DNA from: an uncultured Sphingomonas sp.
GTDB lineage: Bacteria > Pseudomonadota > Alphaproteobacteria > Sphingomonadales > Sphingomonadaceae
Assembly: GCF_913777625.1 (NCBI RefSeq)
Contig: NZ_CAJYTI010000007.1
Coordinates: forward strand, 1-64,000
DNA: 64,000 nt
Direction of reading: 5' to 3'
The notes beneath the pieces are model-generated. The model saw only the letters and a program-made list of their open reading frames with translations, was not told the DNA's origin and made no database searches. The number at the start of each line of letters is the position of its first letter. Positions within the stretch are counted from its first letter, which is position 1. Positions 29,554 to 38,580 of the stretch are shown one piece after another. The position numbers and the translations under genes were made by a program.

Positions 29554-30348
29554 TTAGCGGACCCCGCGCCCGAAAGTGTAGCTGAGCGCGAGGCCGCCCG
29601 AGAACTGGTTCTTCGATCCCAGCCGCTGGGTGATCGGCGAGCGGGCGGCGTCGCCGGTCAGCCGGTCATAGGCGAGGTAGCTGTATAGGCCCCAGCGCGG
29701 GGTCAGCTGGCGCAAGCCCGTCGCCGCGAGGCCGACGCTGTGCACGGGATTGTCACCGACCCGGTACACCGGGATGCCGACCGCGGCCGCATCGCGCTGG
29801 CTCACGCCGAAATAGGCACGCCGGTACTTTGTGTCCGAGAGCATCACTCGCGGGCCCACCGCCAGCAGCCAGCGATCGCCATCGCGCTGGACATAGTCCA
29901 GCCCCACAAAGCCGACGGCGCCTTCGTGCCCGTTCACCCCCTGGCGGAGCTCGCCATAGGCGCGCAGCTGCGGCACCAGATAATAGCCGACGAAGACGCC
30001 GGGCTCGACGGTGAAGCCGACCTTGGTCAGGTCCGCGCCGGCGCGCTTGCGGGTGCGAGCGCTTTGCAGGCCCACGGCGATGCCTGCCTCGAGGCCGTCA
30101 CGGTGATACAGCGTGACGTTGGGGCTTTCGTCGGCCGCTTCATAGTCGAACTGGGCAGATCCGCGCGCGCTCGCGAAATCGAACAGCGGCCGCACCGCGT
30201 TGTGATCGGCGCCGGGGTAGCTGGGCACCACCTGCGCGCCAATGGCGACGCGCGTGCGCCGCGGCCCGTCATCCTCCTCGCCCGATTGCGCATGGGCGGG
30301 CAGCGCGAAGGCGAACAGGGCGCCGGCGACGAGAATGTGGCGTTGCAT
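29554..30348 (-). CDS. MipA/OmpV family outer-membrane protein
   Basis: 264 residues with signal peptide MQRHILVAGALFAFALPAHAQ and a beta-barrel whose first part reads RVAIGAQVVPSYPGADHNAVRPLFDFA, the pattern of MipA/OmpV proteins, and which ends in YTFGRGVR. MipA in E. coli scaffolds murein enzymes; related proteins serve as porins or adhesins. GGGAGA precedes the ATG. The longer frame upstream is the antisense of no known gene and is not used. Adjacent to a SPOR-domain protein on the same strand. Confidence 0.82.
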   Translation of the reverse strand: MQRHILVAGALFAFALPAHAQSGEEDDGPRRTRVAIGAQVVPSYPGADHNAVRPLFDFASARGSAQFDYEAADESPNVTLYHRDGLEAGIAVGLQSARTRKRAGADLTKVGFTVEPGVFVGYYLVPQLRAYGELRQGVNGHEGAVGFVGLDYVQRDGDRWLLAVGPRVMLSDTKYRRAYFGVSQRDAAAVGIPVYRVGDNPVHSVGLAATGLRQLTPRWGLYSYLAYDRLTGDAARSPITQRLGSKNQFSGGLALSYTFGRGVR

Positions 30349-30361
30349 GGTGGATCTCCCT

Positions 30362-31300
30362 CTATCGCTGGACTGCCATGCAGGGCTTGATCGCGCCACA
30401 GGCTTTTTCGGCGTCCGCCTTGGTGGCGAACGGCCCGACCAGCAGCCGGGTGAGCGCGCCCGACTTGGGATAGAAGGCCTGGCGGCCGGGAAAGCGCGGG
30501 CGGACCTGGCCCCAGAGCTTCTCGGCATTGCCCGGGGTGGCGAAGGCGCCGAGCTGCAGCCGCCACGGGCCGGCGGCCCCTGCGGACGCAACTGCCGGCT
30601 TGGCCGGATCGGCACGCGGCGGGCGCGGCATGCGGGCGGAGGAGCGCGCGGGCTGCGCGGTGTCGAGGGTGGCGTCGGCACTGAGCGCCGGGCCCCGCGC
30701 CGGCGCGCTTCCGGCGGGCGCGGATGCATGCTCGTCCTTCGCGTAGCGGCTCGCCAGCGTCTTGCCCGCCTGACGATCGGCGAGGGGGATATACTGGTCC
30801 ATCTGCTCCAGCGTGCGCGTCGCGGCGTCGAGCCCGCCCGCCGAGGCGCGCAGCATCAGCGCATAGGCGCGCACCCAGTTCTTCGCGACCCCGTCGCCGT
30901 TGAACAGCATCACGCCCAGCAGATATTGCGCGCGGGGCTCGCCATGCGCCACGGCGCGTTCGAGCCACGGCACCGCTTCCTCGCGCTTGCCGTTCTCGAA
31001 CAGCAGCATGCCGTAGTTCGCCTCGCCCAGCTCGTGCCCGTGCAGCGCGGCCAGGCGATACCATTTCTCCGCCTCGGCTAGGTCGACGGGTACGCCGCGG
31101 CCCAGCTTGTAGATCTGGCCGATATTGTACTGCGCGTCGGCGTCGCCCTTGTCGGCCGCCCGGCGCCAGGCCTGCATCGCGGCGGCATAGTCGCCGCGGT
31201 TATAGGCCTCCACCCCGGCCTGCACCGCCGCGTTCTGCGCCGAGGCGGGGGCAGACAGGCCGAGGCTCGCCAGGAGCAACAGGGCGGCAGGTAGGCGCAT
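30362..31300 (-). CDS. Secreted Sel1/TPR repeat protein with C-terminal SPOR domain
   Basis: 312 residues: a signal peptide (MRLPAALLLLASLGLSAPASAQ), three to four Sel1-like repeats (about 25-165, e.g. GDADAQYNIGQIYKLGRGVPVDLAEAEKWYRLAA), an Ala/Pro linker, and a SPOR domain (about 235-312, starting WRLQLGAFATPGNAEKLW). SPOR domains bind septal peptidoglycan lacking stem peptides, so it should localise at the division site. It is divergent from a ParA ATPase, and a second SPOR protein lies beyond it. Confidence 0.85.
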   Translation of the reverse strand: MRLPAALLLLASLGLSAPASAQNAAVQAGVEAYNRGDYAAAMQAWRRAADKGDADAQYNIGQIYKLGRGVPVDLAEAEKWYRLAALHGHELGEANYGMLLFENGKREEAVPWLERAVAHGEPRAQYLLGVMLFNGDGVAKNWVRAYALMLRASAGGLDAATRTLEQMDQYIPLADRQAGKTLASRYAKDEHASAPAGSAPARGPALSADATLDTAQPARSSARMPRPPRADPAKPAVASAGAAGPWRLQLGAFATPGNAEKLWGQVRPRFPGRQAFYPKSGALTRLLVGPFATKADAEKACGAIKPCMAVQR

Positions 31301-31433
31301 GACGAATCCCCCTCTTGGTCGGTCGTTCCGACGCGAGCGCCGTGGCTTAGCGAGTTCCGTGCGCTGCGTTAACTCGATCTTATCCGCACCCGTGCCAAGC
31401 AGACGGGCGGTTTCGTAGATGTCGAGAGGGTAG

Positions 31434-32147
31434 ATGCGCGTCCTGGCGCTGGCTTCGCAAAAAGGTGGATCGGGCAAGACGACCTTGTCCGGCCATCTCG
31501 CGGTGCAGGCGCAGCGGAGCGGCGCCGGGCCGGTGGCGATGATCGATCTGGATCCGCAGGCCTCGCTCACCGATTGGTGGAACGAGCGCGAGGCCGAACT
31601 GCCGGCGCTGGCACAGACCAGCGTGGCGCGGCTCGCTGCCGATATCGAGGTGCTGCGCCAGCAGGGCTTCAAGCTGGTGGTGATCGATACCCCGCCCGCC
31701 ATCACCCAGGCGATTCTCACCGTCGTTCAGCTCGCCGAGCTGATCGTCATCCCCACGCGCCCCAGCCCGCATGACCTGCGCGCCGTGGGCGCAACGGTGG
31801 AGCTTTGCGAGCGCGCCCACAAGCCGCTGCTGTTCGTGGTCAACGCGGCCACCCAGAACGCCCGGATCACCACCGAGGCGGCGCTGGCGCTGTCGCAGCA
31901 CGGCACGGTCGCGCCGATCATGCTCCACCACCGCACCGATTTCGCCGCCTCGATGATCGACGGGCGGACGGTGATGGAGGTCGATGCCAAAAGCAAGTCG
32001 GCCGCCGAGGTCGAGAGCCTGTGGAGCTATGTCTCGGACCGGCTCGAGAAGAATTTCCGCCGCACCGTGTTCGCGGCGCCGGCTGCTGCGGCTCCGTTCG
32101 CGGCGGCGCGCCCCGCCGGCGGCTTCGGTCGCCGGGTGGTAAGCTGA
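31434..32147 (+). CDS. ParA/MinD-like ATPase
   Basis: 237 residues. A deviant Walker A (KGGSGKTTLSGHLA, residues 10-23) with the signature Lys, Walker A' DLDPQASLTDWW and Walker B VVIDTPPA are all present. It is an orphan ParA type: no ParB and no parS-like cluster are seen. The usual roles are positioning of chromosomes, chemoreceptors or other cargo. It is followed, six bases later, by a small ribbon-helix-helix protein that may be its partner. The C-terminal tail (last 30 residues) is Ala/Phe/Arg-rich. Confidence 0.88.
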   Translation: MRVLALASQKGGSGKTTLSGHLAVQAQRSGAGPVAMIDLDPQASLTDWWNEREAELPALAQTSVARLAADIEVLRQQGFKLVVIDTPPAITQAILTVVQLAELIVIPTRPSPHDLRAVGATVELCERAHKPLLFVVNAATQNARITTEAALALSQHGTVAPIMLHHRTDFAASMIDGRTVMEVDAKSKSAAEVESLWSYVSDRLEKNFRRTVFAAPAAAAPFAAARPAGGFGRRVVS

Positions 32148-32152
32148 TCGCG

Positions 32153-32494
32153 ATGCGCGACACTTCCAAGCCGACGGCCGCGCTGAGCGCGGGCCTGCTC
32201 GCCCGCAAGGGGCTGGCGCGCAAGTCGGCGCTCGCCCTCGGTGCGGCGGCGGCGCGGCCCGATGCGCTGGCGCAGCATCTCGCCCACACCGCCCGCGCGA
32301 CCAAGGAAAAAGCGGCGTTCACGCTGCGGCTCGATCCGGCGCGGCGTCTTCGGCTGCGACTGGCCGCTGCCGTCACCGGGCGCTCGGCCCAGCAACTGGT
32401 GACCGAGGCGATCGACACGATGCTGGCCGAGATGGCCGAACTGGAACCGCTCGCGCATCACCTTGCTGCGACGGAGGGACGGGAATGCCTATGA
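32153..32494 (+). CDS. Small ribbon-helix-helix protein next to ParA
   Basis: 113 residues. An Ala-rich basic N-terminus is followed by FTLRLDPARRLRLRLAAAVTGRSAQQLVTEAIDTMLAEM, the strand-helix-helix pattern of an RHH (CopG/ParG-like) domain. RHH proteins often bind DNA and act as the cargo adaptor for ParA ATPases. It begins six bases after parA and overlaps the next gene by ten bases, so the three are one operon. Function inferred from context only. Confidence 0.7.
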   Translation: MRDTSKPTAALSAGLLARKGLARKSALALGAAAARPDALAQHLAHTARATKEKAAFTLRLDPARRLRLRLAAAVTGRSAQQLVTEAIDTMLAEMAELEPLAHHLAATEGRECL

Positions 32495-33729
32495 CGTCGC
32501 GTACACTGCTTACGATCGGCGCGGCACTGCTTGCGCTCGGCGGCACCGCCGCCACCGGGGTGGTGGTGCATGGCGCGGCTTTCGCCAGCGTCGCGCCCAA
32601 CGCCAAGAAAGCCGCGCACGCTGCGCGCGCCGCCCAGAAGGCGCTCGCCGCCCGAAAGGCCGATATGGCGGTCGCCCGTGCCGAGGAGGCGGTGGCGAAC
32701 GACCCGCAGCGTGCCGATTATCGCGCGCTGCTCGGCCAGGCCTATCTGCTCGCCGGCCGCTTCACTGCCGCCGCACAGGCGCTGCGCGATTCGCTGGCGC
32801 TCGATCCGGACAATGGCCGCGTCGCGCTCAACCTGGCGCTGGCGAGCATCGGTACCGGCGACTGGGCCGGTGCCCGCACGCTGCTCCAGACCCACGCCGC
32901 GCAGATCCCGGCGACCGATCGCGGTCTTGCTACCGCGCTTGCCGGGGATCCGGGCGCGGCCGTCGAGATCCTGGCGCCCGCCGTCCGCACGTCGGAAGCA
33001 ACCGCGCGCACCCGGCAGAATCTGGCGCTGGCGCTCGCGCTGGCGGGGCGCTGGGGCGAGGCCAAGGCCGTCGCCGCGATGGATGTGGCGCCCGACCAGC
33101 TCAATGCGCGGATGCTGCAATGGGCGAACTTCGCCCGGCCGGCCAATGCCTATGATCAGGTGGCGGCATTGCTCGGCGTGCGGGCGGTGCAGGATCCCGG
33201 CCAGCCGGCGGTGCTGGCATTGGCCAGGCAGCCGGCGCTGGTAGCGATGGCACCGGAACCCCAGCCCGAGCCCACCGCGACGCCCATGCCCCAACTAACG
33301 CCGGAGCCGATCGCGGCGCCCGAGCCTGCGCCGGTCGCCAAGCCTGCTCCGGCCACGCGGCCCGCGCCGGTACGTGTCGCAGCCCTCAAGCCTGCCCCCA
33401 CAAAGGCCGCGCCGGTGCGGGCGGCCAGCGGCCCCTATGTCGTCCAGCTCGGCGCCTTCGCCAATGCCGGTGTCGCCCGCGACGCCTGGCAGAAGCTGAG
33501 CGGCCGGGTTGCGGCCCTGAACGGTCTCAAGCCCCAGGGGGCAGCGGCGCCCGTCACCGGCGTGGCGACCTATCGCCTGTCGGTCGGCGGCTTCGCGCGC
33601 AACGATGCCGACGCGCTGTGCCGCGCGGTGAAGACCGGTGGCGGCACCTGCTTCGTCCGGCTGGCGTCGGGCGACGCGGTGGCGAGCTGGTACAAGCCCG
33701 CGTCCCGCGTCGGCCTCGCAGCGCGCTGA
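32485..33729 (+). CDS. TPR protein with C-terminal SPOR domain
   Basis: About 412-414 residues: an N-terminal signal anchor (MTSRTLLTIGAALLALGGTAATGVVV), TPR repeats (about 45-230), a long Pro/Ala/Glu linker (about 255-315) and a SPOR domain (about 318-400, from YVVQLGAFANAGVARDAWQ). The two starts are ATG 32485 and ATG 32491. As with the other SPOR protein at 30362, it should reach the periplasm and bind septal peptidoglycan. Third gene of the parA operon; an inner-membrane link between ParA-type positioning and the division site is a possible reading. Confidence 0.82.
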   Translation: MPMTSRTLLTIGAALLALGGTAATGVVVHGAAFASVAPNAKKAAHAARAAQKALAARKADMAVARAEEAVANDPQRADYRALLGQAYLLAGRFTAAAQALRDSLALDPDNGRVALNLALASIGTGDWAGARTLLQTHAAQIPATDRGLATALAGDPGAAVEILAPAVRTSEATARTRQNLALALALAGRWGEAKAVAAMDVAPDQLNARMLQWANFARPANAYDQVAALLGVRAVQDPGQPAVLALARQPALVAMAPEPQPEPTATPMPQLTPEPIAAPEPAPVAKPAPATRPAPVRVAALKPAPTKAAPVRAASGPYVVQLGAFANAGVARDAWQKLSGRVAALNGLKPQGAAAPVTGVATYRLSVGGFARNDADALCRAVKTGGGTCFVRLASGDAVASWYKPASRVGLAAR

Positions 33730-33733
33730 TCGC

Positions 33734-34954
33734 TCAGACCAGCGTGCCGCCCTTGTAGAGCTGCAGCACGCGGCCCTGGGTGGGCAGGCGATCGAATGGC
33801 GTGTTGCCGGCGCGCGCGTTCATCTTGCGCGCATCGATCACCCAGGGCGTTTCCGGATCGAGCACGATCAGGTCGGCCGGCAGTCCGGGCGTCAGCGCGC
33901 CGCTGTCCAGCCCCAGGATCTTCGCCGGATTGGCGGCGAGCAGGGTGAACAGCTTGTCGAGGCTGATCTTGCCGTCGCGCACCAGGGTCAGCGACAGGGC
34001 GAGCAGCGTCTCGGCTCCCGCCATGCCCGGCTCGGCATCGGCGAAGGGGAGGCGCTTCGCCTCGGGGCCGCGGGGATCGTGGCCGGAGGCGATCACGTCG
34101 ATCGTCCCGTCCGCCACCGCCGCGAGCGCCGCCTGCCGGTCGCTTTCGTCGCGCAGCGGCGGCGAGAGGCGGGCGAAGGTGCGGAAGTCGCTGATCGCAA
34201 TGTCCGACAGCAGCAGGTGGGCGGGCGTGATGCCGCAGGTCACGTGCACACCCCGACGCTTGGCCGCACGGATCAAGTCGAAGCCGGCCGCCGTCGTCAC
34301 CTGGCGGAAGTGGACCTTGGCGCCGGTTTCCTCGGCCAGCATCAGGTCGCGGGCGATGGCGAGCGCCTCGGCGATCGCGGGTGCGCTCGGCAGGCCGAGT
34401 CGGGCGGCGGTCTCGCCGGCGGTCGCGACGGTGCCGTCGGCCAGCCCGCCATCCTCGGCATGGGTGACGACGGTGAGGTTCAGGTCGCGTGCGTAGAGCA
34501 GCGCCTTGCGCATCGTGCCGGCATTGGCGATCCAGCGCCGCCCGGTCGCAATGGCGCGGGCACCGGCGGAGGCGTTGATCGCGATCTCGGCGAGGTCGAC
34601 GCCCGCCAGTCCGCGCGTGGCAGCGGCGAGGGGGTGCACCCAAAGTTCGGGCTTGCCTGAAACGGCGGCACGGCGGACGATGCCCGGATCGTCGAGCACC
34701 GGCGACTGGTCCGGCATCAGGCCGACGCGGGCGATCCCGCCGAAACGGCAGGCGCCCTTGTCGACGGCGAATACGCCCAGATCGATCAGCGCAGGTGCAA
34801 GTATCTTGCCGGTGACATCGACGATCTCGGCATCGGCAGGGGCTTCGACCTGGCCGACGGCAGCGATGGTGTCGCCCTGGACGAGCAGGTCGCCCTTCGA
34901 GATGCCGCCCTTGGGGCAGACCAATTGCGCGTTGCGGAAGAGGATGCTGCTCAT
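33734..34954 (-). CDS. Dihydroorotase-like protein PyrC', catalytically degenerate
   Basis: 406 residues of the amidohydrolase fold. Where active dihydroorotases have a metal-binding His-x-His (IDLHVH), this protein reads IDLGVF (residues 57-62). The later TDHAPH block, with the catalytic Asp, reads ASGHDPRG. It therefore should not hydrolyse dihydroorotate. In many bacteria such an inactive partner, encoded next to pyrB, forms a dodecamer with aspartate carbamoyltransferase and is needed for its stability. A true pyrC must lie elsewhere. The start overlaps the pyrB stop (ATGA). Confidence 0.88.
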   Translation of the reverse strand: MSSILFRNAQLVCPKGGISKGDLLVQGDTIAAVGQVEAPADAEIVDVTGKILAPALIDLGVFAVDKGACRFGGIARVGLMPDQSPVLDDPGIVRRAAVSGKPELWVHPLAAATRGLAGVDLAEIAINASAGARAIATGRRWIANAGTMRKALLYARDLNLTVVTHAEDGGLADGTVATAGETAARLGLPSAPAIAEALAIARDLMLAEETGAKVHFRQVTTAAGFDLIRAAKRRGVHVTCGITPAHLLLSDIAISDFRTFARLSPPLRDESDRQAALAAVADGTIDVIASGHDPRGPEAKRLPFADAEPGMAGAETLLALSLTLVRDGKISLDKLFTLLAANPAKILGLDSGALTPGLPADLIVLDPETPWVIDARKMNARAGNTPFDRLPTQGRVLQLYKGGTLV

Positions 34955-35940
34955 GCCCAGCCCTCCACGCCGCGGGCGCGCCGGGTGAGCACGTCGAGGC
35001 ACGCCATGCGGACCGCCACGCCCATCTCCACCTGTTCGGTGATCGCGCTGCGCTCCGGATGATCGGCGACGATCGAATCGATCTCGACGCCGCGGTTCAT
35101 GGGACCAGGGTGCATCACCAGCGCATCGGGCTTGGCCCGGGCGAGGCGTTCGGGGGTGAGGCCGTAGCGCATGTGGAACTCGCGAGTCGAAGGGATGTAG
35201 CCGCCGTCCATCCGCTCGTTCTGGACGCGGAGCATCATCACCACGTCGGCGCCTTCCAGCGCGGCGTCGAAATCGGTGAAGGGGGTGACGAACATCCGGT
35301 CCATCGCGGGCGGCATCAGCGTCGAGGGCGCGACCACGCGCACCTCGGCGGCGAGCGCGGTGAGCGCCAGGATGTTCGACCGGGCAACGCGGCTGTGGAG
35401 GATGTCGCCGCAAATCACCACCCGTTGACCTGCCACCTGGCCTCGACGTCTCCGGATGGTGAGGGCGTCGAGCAGCGCTTGCGTGGGATGCTCGTGCCAG
35501 CCGTCGCCGGCGTTGAGCACCGGGCAGTCGACCTTGTCGGCGATCAGCCGCACCGCGCCCGAACTGGCGTGGCGGATCACGATCACGTCGGCGCGCATCG
35601 CGTTCAGGGTGACGGCGGTGTCGATCAGCGTCTCGCCCTTCTTCACGCTGCTCTGCGCGGCGTGCATGTTGACGACGTCGGCGCCGAGCCGCTTGCCGGC
35701 GATCTCGAACGACAGGAGCGTGCGCGTCGAGTTCTCGAAAAAGGCGTTGATCTGGGTGAGGCCCTCGAGGCGCTTGTCGCTCTTGGCGCGGCTGCGGTTG
35801 GCCTCGACCCATTGTTCCGCCTCGTCGAGCAGGAACATGATCTCGTGCGGCTGGAGTCCCGAAATGCCGGTGAGGTGCCGGTGCGGGAAAACGGCGCTGC
35901 CCTGTATCTGGGCACCGGGGCGATGATCGGAGGTCTGCAT
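34951..35940 (-). CDS. pyrB: Aspartate carbamoyltransferase, catalytic subunit
   Basis: 329 residues. The carbamoyl-phosphate loop [13 protein letters not shown], the SVKKGET loop, [12 protein letters not shown] and [20 protein letters not shown] are all intact, so it should be active. It makes carbamoyl-aspartate in pyrimidine synthesis. No pyrI regulatory subunit is seen, which fits the PyrB-PyrC' complex of this type. It heads the pyrB-pyrC' pair; the second flagellin gene ends 53 bases away. Confidence 0.95.
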   Translation of the reverse strand: MQTSDHRPGAQIQGSAVFPHRHLTGISGLQPHEIMFLLDEAEQWVEANRSRAKSDKRLEGLTQINAFFENSTRTLLSFEIAGKRLGADVVNMHAAQSSVKKGETLIDTAVTLNAMRADVIVIRHASSGAVRLIADKVDCPVLNAGDGWHEHPTQALLDALTIRRRRGQVAGQRVVICGDILHSRVARSNILALTALAAEVRVVAPSTLMPPAMDRMFVTPFTDFDAALEGADVVMMLRVQNERMDGGYIPSTREFHMRYGLTPERLARAKPDALVMHPGPMNRGVEIDSIVADHPERSAITEQVEMGVAVRMACLDVLTRRARGVEGWA

Positions 35941-35993
35941 TAAAGCCGCCGCCTAGAGGGGCGACGGCCGGGAGGCAAGGCCGCGACTCTTGA

Positions 35994-37409
35994 TCAGGCG
36001 ACCTTGTCGAACAGAGACAGGATGATCTTGGGCTGGTCGTTGGCAATCGACAGCGCCTTGGCAGCGAGCTGCTGCTTGATCTGCGCGGCCTGGAGCGCGG
36101 CCCACTCCTTCGCTAGATCGGCGTCGACCAGATTGCCGACGGCGCCGTCGAGTACGTCGCCAAGCTTGGAGTTGAACGACGCGGCGCCGTCCAAGGCACG
36201 CGCCTTGCTGCCGAAATGGCTGAGCGCCGATTGGATCTGACTCTGGGCCCACGTCACCCTATCGACGATCGTGCTGACGTCGGCCCCATCGAGCGAGTCC
36301 AGGCCGAGGCCCTGCGCGGTGATGTCGCGAGAGCGCACGGTCGATTTGTCGCCGGTGAGGCTGGTGGTCACGTCGTAGTCGAAGGTATCGTAGCGCATGT
36401 CCGGGCCGTTGAGCGTCGTCGTGATGGTTGGCGTCACGATCGGGCTGCCGATCGGGCTCAAGGCCATCCCGGTGACTGCCCATGCCGTACCGGGCGCGGC
36501 GCCGCCATCGTTGAACCGGAAGGTCAATGGTCCCTTGGCAGGATCATAATCGAAACTGACCACCTGCTTGCCGCTCACGGCTGTCGCTAGTCCGACCGCC
36601 CCGCCTCCGGCGGCATAGGACTGGCCGGTGGCAGCGATCCGCGTGCCATTCTGCAGCACCTCCATAGTATCGCCGATGCCGAACGCGTCGAAAGCGACGT
36701 CTATCCGCCCTGCCTGCCCACCCGGACTATAGCTGAAGGTGGCCGCGGCGTTTTGTACGGTGGCCGGTTGAAGTTGCATCGCTGTTTCCGGATCGAGCGA
36801 CGCAGGCGGCGGCGTCGCCACATCGGCGGGGAGGGACGTGTCGAGTTCGATGCCAGACTGGTTGGTGCCGAAGGTGCTGCCGATGATGGCTTGCGACGTG
36901 TTTTTGGGCAGGGCCGTCATATAGGCGAACATGGGCAGCGGTTGGCTGCCTGTCATTCTGATTTCCGTCCTGGTGCTGAAATGTGGGGTCAGGCGGCCGG
37001 CGAGCATGTTGGTGCCGTTGAAGTCGGCCGACTTGGCGACGGTGTCGATCTGCGAGACCAGCCCCTTGATGTCTTCGTAGATCGCGCTGCGGGCGCCGGT
37101 GTCCGTAATCCCGGTCAACCCGTACGCCCTCGACTTGATCTGGTTGACCAAGTCGCTGATACGCTCGGCGCCGCTGGCGGCGACGTCCAGCACCGAGCTC
37201 GCCCTTGCCATGTTCTGGCTGATCGCACGCCGCGCGCCGGCATCGCTGCGGAGGGATTGGGCGATGATGTAGCTCGCGCTGTCGTCCTTGGTGCCGTTCA
37301 CCGTGCGGCCCGTGGTGATTCGCTGCTGGTGCAGTGTCACGTCGGCCGTGGCGTCATTCAGCGCCCGCACTGCCTGAGCAGCGGCCGTGTTGGTCAGAAC
37401 TGAGAGCAT
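35994..37409 (-). CDS. Flagellin (large form) with expanded variable domain
   Basis: 471 residues. N-terminal (NRI-like QQRITTGRTVNGTKDDSASYIIAQSLRSDAGA) and C-terminal (DLAKEWAALQAAQIKQQLAAKALSIANDQPKIILSLF) flagellin domains are conserved and resemble the 284-residue flagellin at 8165. Between them lies about 250 residues of extra beta-rich, Thr/Ala/Gly/Asp-rich sequence that should be exposed on the filament. GGAGATAG precedes the ATG. Again no flagellar genes adjoin it. It could be an alternative or sheath flagellin; hook-associated FlgL is less likely given the high end-to-end similarity. Confidence 0.88.
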   Translation of the reverse strand: MLSVLTNTAAAQAVRALNDATADVTLHQQRITTGRTVNGTKDDSASYIIAQSLRSDAGARRAISQNMARASSVLDVAASGAERISDLVNQIKSRAYGLTGITDTGARSAIYEDIKGLVSQIDTVAKSADFNGTNMLAGRLTPHFSTRTEIRMTGSQPLPMFAYMTALPKNTSQAIIGSTFGTNQSGIELDTSLPADVATPPPASLDPETAMQLQPATVQNAAATFSYSPGGQAGRIDVAFDAFGIGDTMEVLQNGTRIAATGQSYAAGGGAVGLATAVSGKQVVSFDYDPAKGPLTFRFNDGGAAPGTAWAVTGMALSPIGSPIVTPTITTTLNGPDMRYDTFDYDVTTSLTGDKSTVRSRDITAQGLGLDSLDGADVSTIVDRVTWAQSQIQSALSHFGSKARALDGAASFNSKLGDVLDGAVGNLVDADLAKEWAALQAAQIKQQLAAKALSIANDQPKIILSLFDKVA

Positions 37410-37492
37410 ATTCTATCTCCGTTTCCGTCCCACATCGGGTAGCGAAACGAAGTAAATGGAATGTCACCGCAACCGGGCTTTTTCTGATATAT

Positions 37493-37954
37493 TCAAGTAT
37501 TCACAAGCGCATCGATCGCGCCTTGCAGGATATAGGCGGCGGCCATCTTGTCGATCAGCTCGGCGCGCTTGGCGCGGCTGGCGTCCTGTTCGATTAGCGT
37601 GCGTTCCACGGCGACCGTGGACCAGCGTTCATCCCACATCAGGATCGGCAGCCCCATGTCCTCAACATTGCGGGCAAAGGCGCGCGTCGACTGGGTCCGC
37701 GGGCTGTCGGTGCCGTCGAGGTTGAGCGGCAGGCCGATTACCATGCCGACCACCTGCTGCGCGGCGATCAGCTCGGCGAGCGCGGCCTTGTCCTTGGTGA
37801 ACTTGGAGCGCCGGATCAGCTGGGCGGGGCTCGCGAAGCTCCAGCCGGCATCGCAGAGCGCGGTGCCGATCGTCTTGGTGCCGACGTCGAGGCCGATCAG
37901 GCGGCCGCCCTGCGGCAGGGCGGCGCGGAAGTCGCTGGGGATGGTCGTGATCAC
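37493..37954 (-). CDS. ruvX: RuvX/YqgF family pre-16S rRNA nuclease
   Basis: 153 residues of the RNase-H-like fold: [19 protein letters not shown] with the first catalytic Asp, [19 protein letters not shown], and [16 protein letters not shown] with the Asp-Glu pair. It is thought to process the 5' end of 16S rRNA and has been proposed as a Holliday-junction resolvase. It follows the second flagellin gene in the same direction without overlap. Confidence 0.93.
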   Translation of the reverse strand: MITTIPSDFRAALPQGGRLIGLDVGTKTIGTALCDAGWSFASPAQLIRRSKFTKDKAALAELIAAQQVVGMVIGLPLNLDGTDSPRTQSTRAFARNVEDMGLPILMWDERWSTVAVERTLIEQDASRAKRAELIDKMAAAYILQGAIDALVNT

Positions 37955-37993
37955 CGCGCGGCTATAGGGCGTGGACGACGCCCATGCGAGGCC

Positions 37994-38455
37994 TCAGATC
38001 GGCAATTCGGTGGTCGACTTGATCTCGGACAGCGCCACCACCGAGTTGATTTCCTGGATGCCGGGCAATTTGCTCAGCTTCTCGAAGAAGAAGCGCTCAT
38101 AGGCGTCGATATCCTCGGCGACGATGCGCAGCATGAAGTCGACCGTGCCCATCAGCACATAGGCATCGAGCACCTCGGGGAATCCCCGGATCGCGGTGCT
38201 GAACTCGTCGAGATTGGCGCGGCCATGCGCGTTCAGCTTCACCTGCGCGAAGATGTGCGCGTTGAGCCCCACCTTGCGCCGATCGACCAGCGCCACGCGC
38301 TTGCGGATCACACCCTCGCGTTCGAGCCGGTCGACCCGGCGCCAGCAGGGGGAGGGGGACAGGCCGATCCGCTCCGCCAGCTCGGCAGTGGTGAGGCTCG
38401 CGTCCTGCTGGAGTTCGCGGAGAATTTTGCGTTCATGCGGATCAAGATCGGTCAT
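37994..38455 (-). CDS. Lrp/AsnC family transcriptional regulator
   Basis: 153 residues: an N-terminal HTH (LDPHERKILRELQQDASLTTAELAERIGLSPSPCWRRVDRLEREGVI) and a C-terminal RAM/effector domain. Such regulators usually respond to amino acids and often control a divergent neighbour. Here the divergent gene is a leucine-dehydrogenase-like enzyme, so a branched-chain or aromatic amino acid is a likely effector. A near-palindrome in the shared promoter region is a candidate site. Confidence 0.92.
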   Translation of the reverse strand: MTDLDPHERKILRELQQDASLTTAELAERIGLSPSPCWRRVDRLEREGVIRKRVALVDRRKVGLNAHIFAQVKLNAHGRANLDEFSTAIRGFPEVLDAYVLMGTVDFMLRIVAEDIDAYERFFFEKLSKLPGIQEINSVVALSEIKSTTELPI

Positions 38456-38468
38456 ATATTGCGACTAT

Positions 38469-38508
38469 AGAGGCGTATTGGGTAAAAATAACCCGAAAAC
38501 ATGCCTCT
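38469..38508. promoter_or_regulatory. Candidate Lrp operator
   Basis: A 40-base near-palindrome between the divergent lrp and dehydrogenase genes: outer arms AGAGGC (38469-38474) and GCCTCT (38503-38508), inner arms GGGT (38480-38483) and ACCC (38491-38494) around an AT core. Lrp-family sites are typically 15-bp palindromes with an AT-rich centre. Confidence 0.5.
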
Positions 38509-38580
38509 GGCGCCCCAACTAGGGCAAGCATCACCTCGTCACCCCTGCCACATTAGCCGCATCGAAAAGGGAGTTTCACG

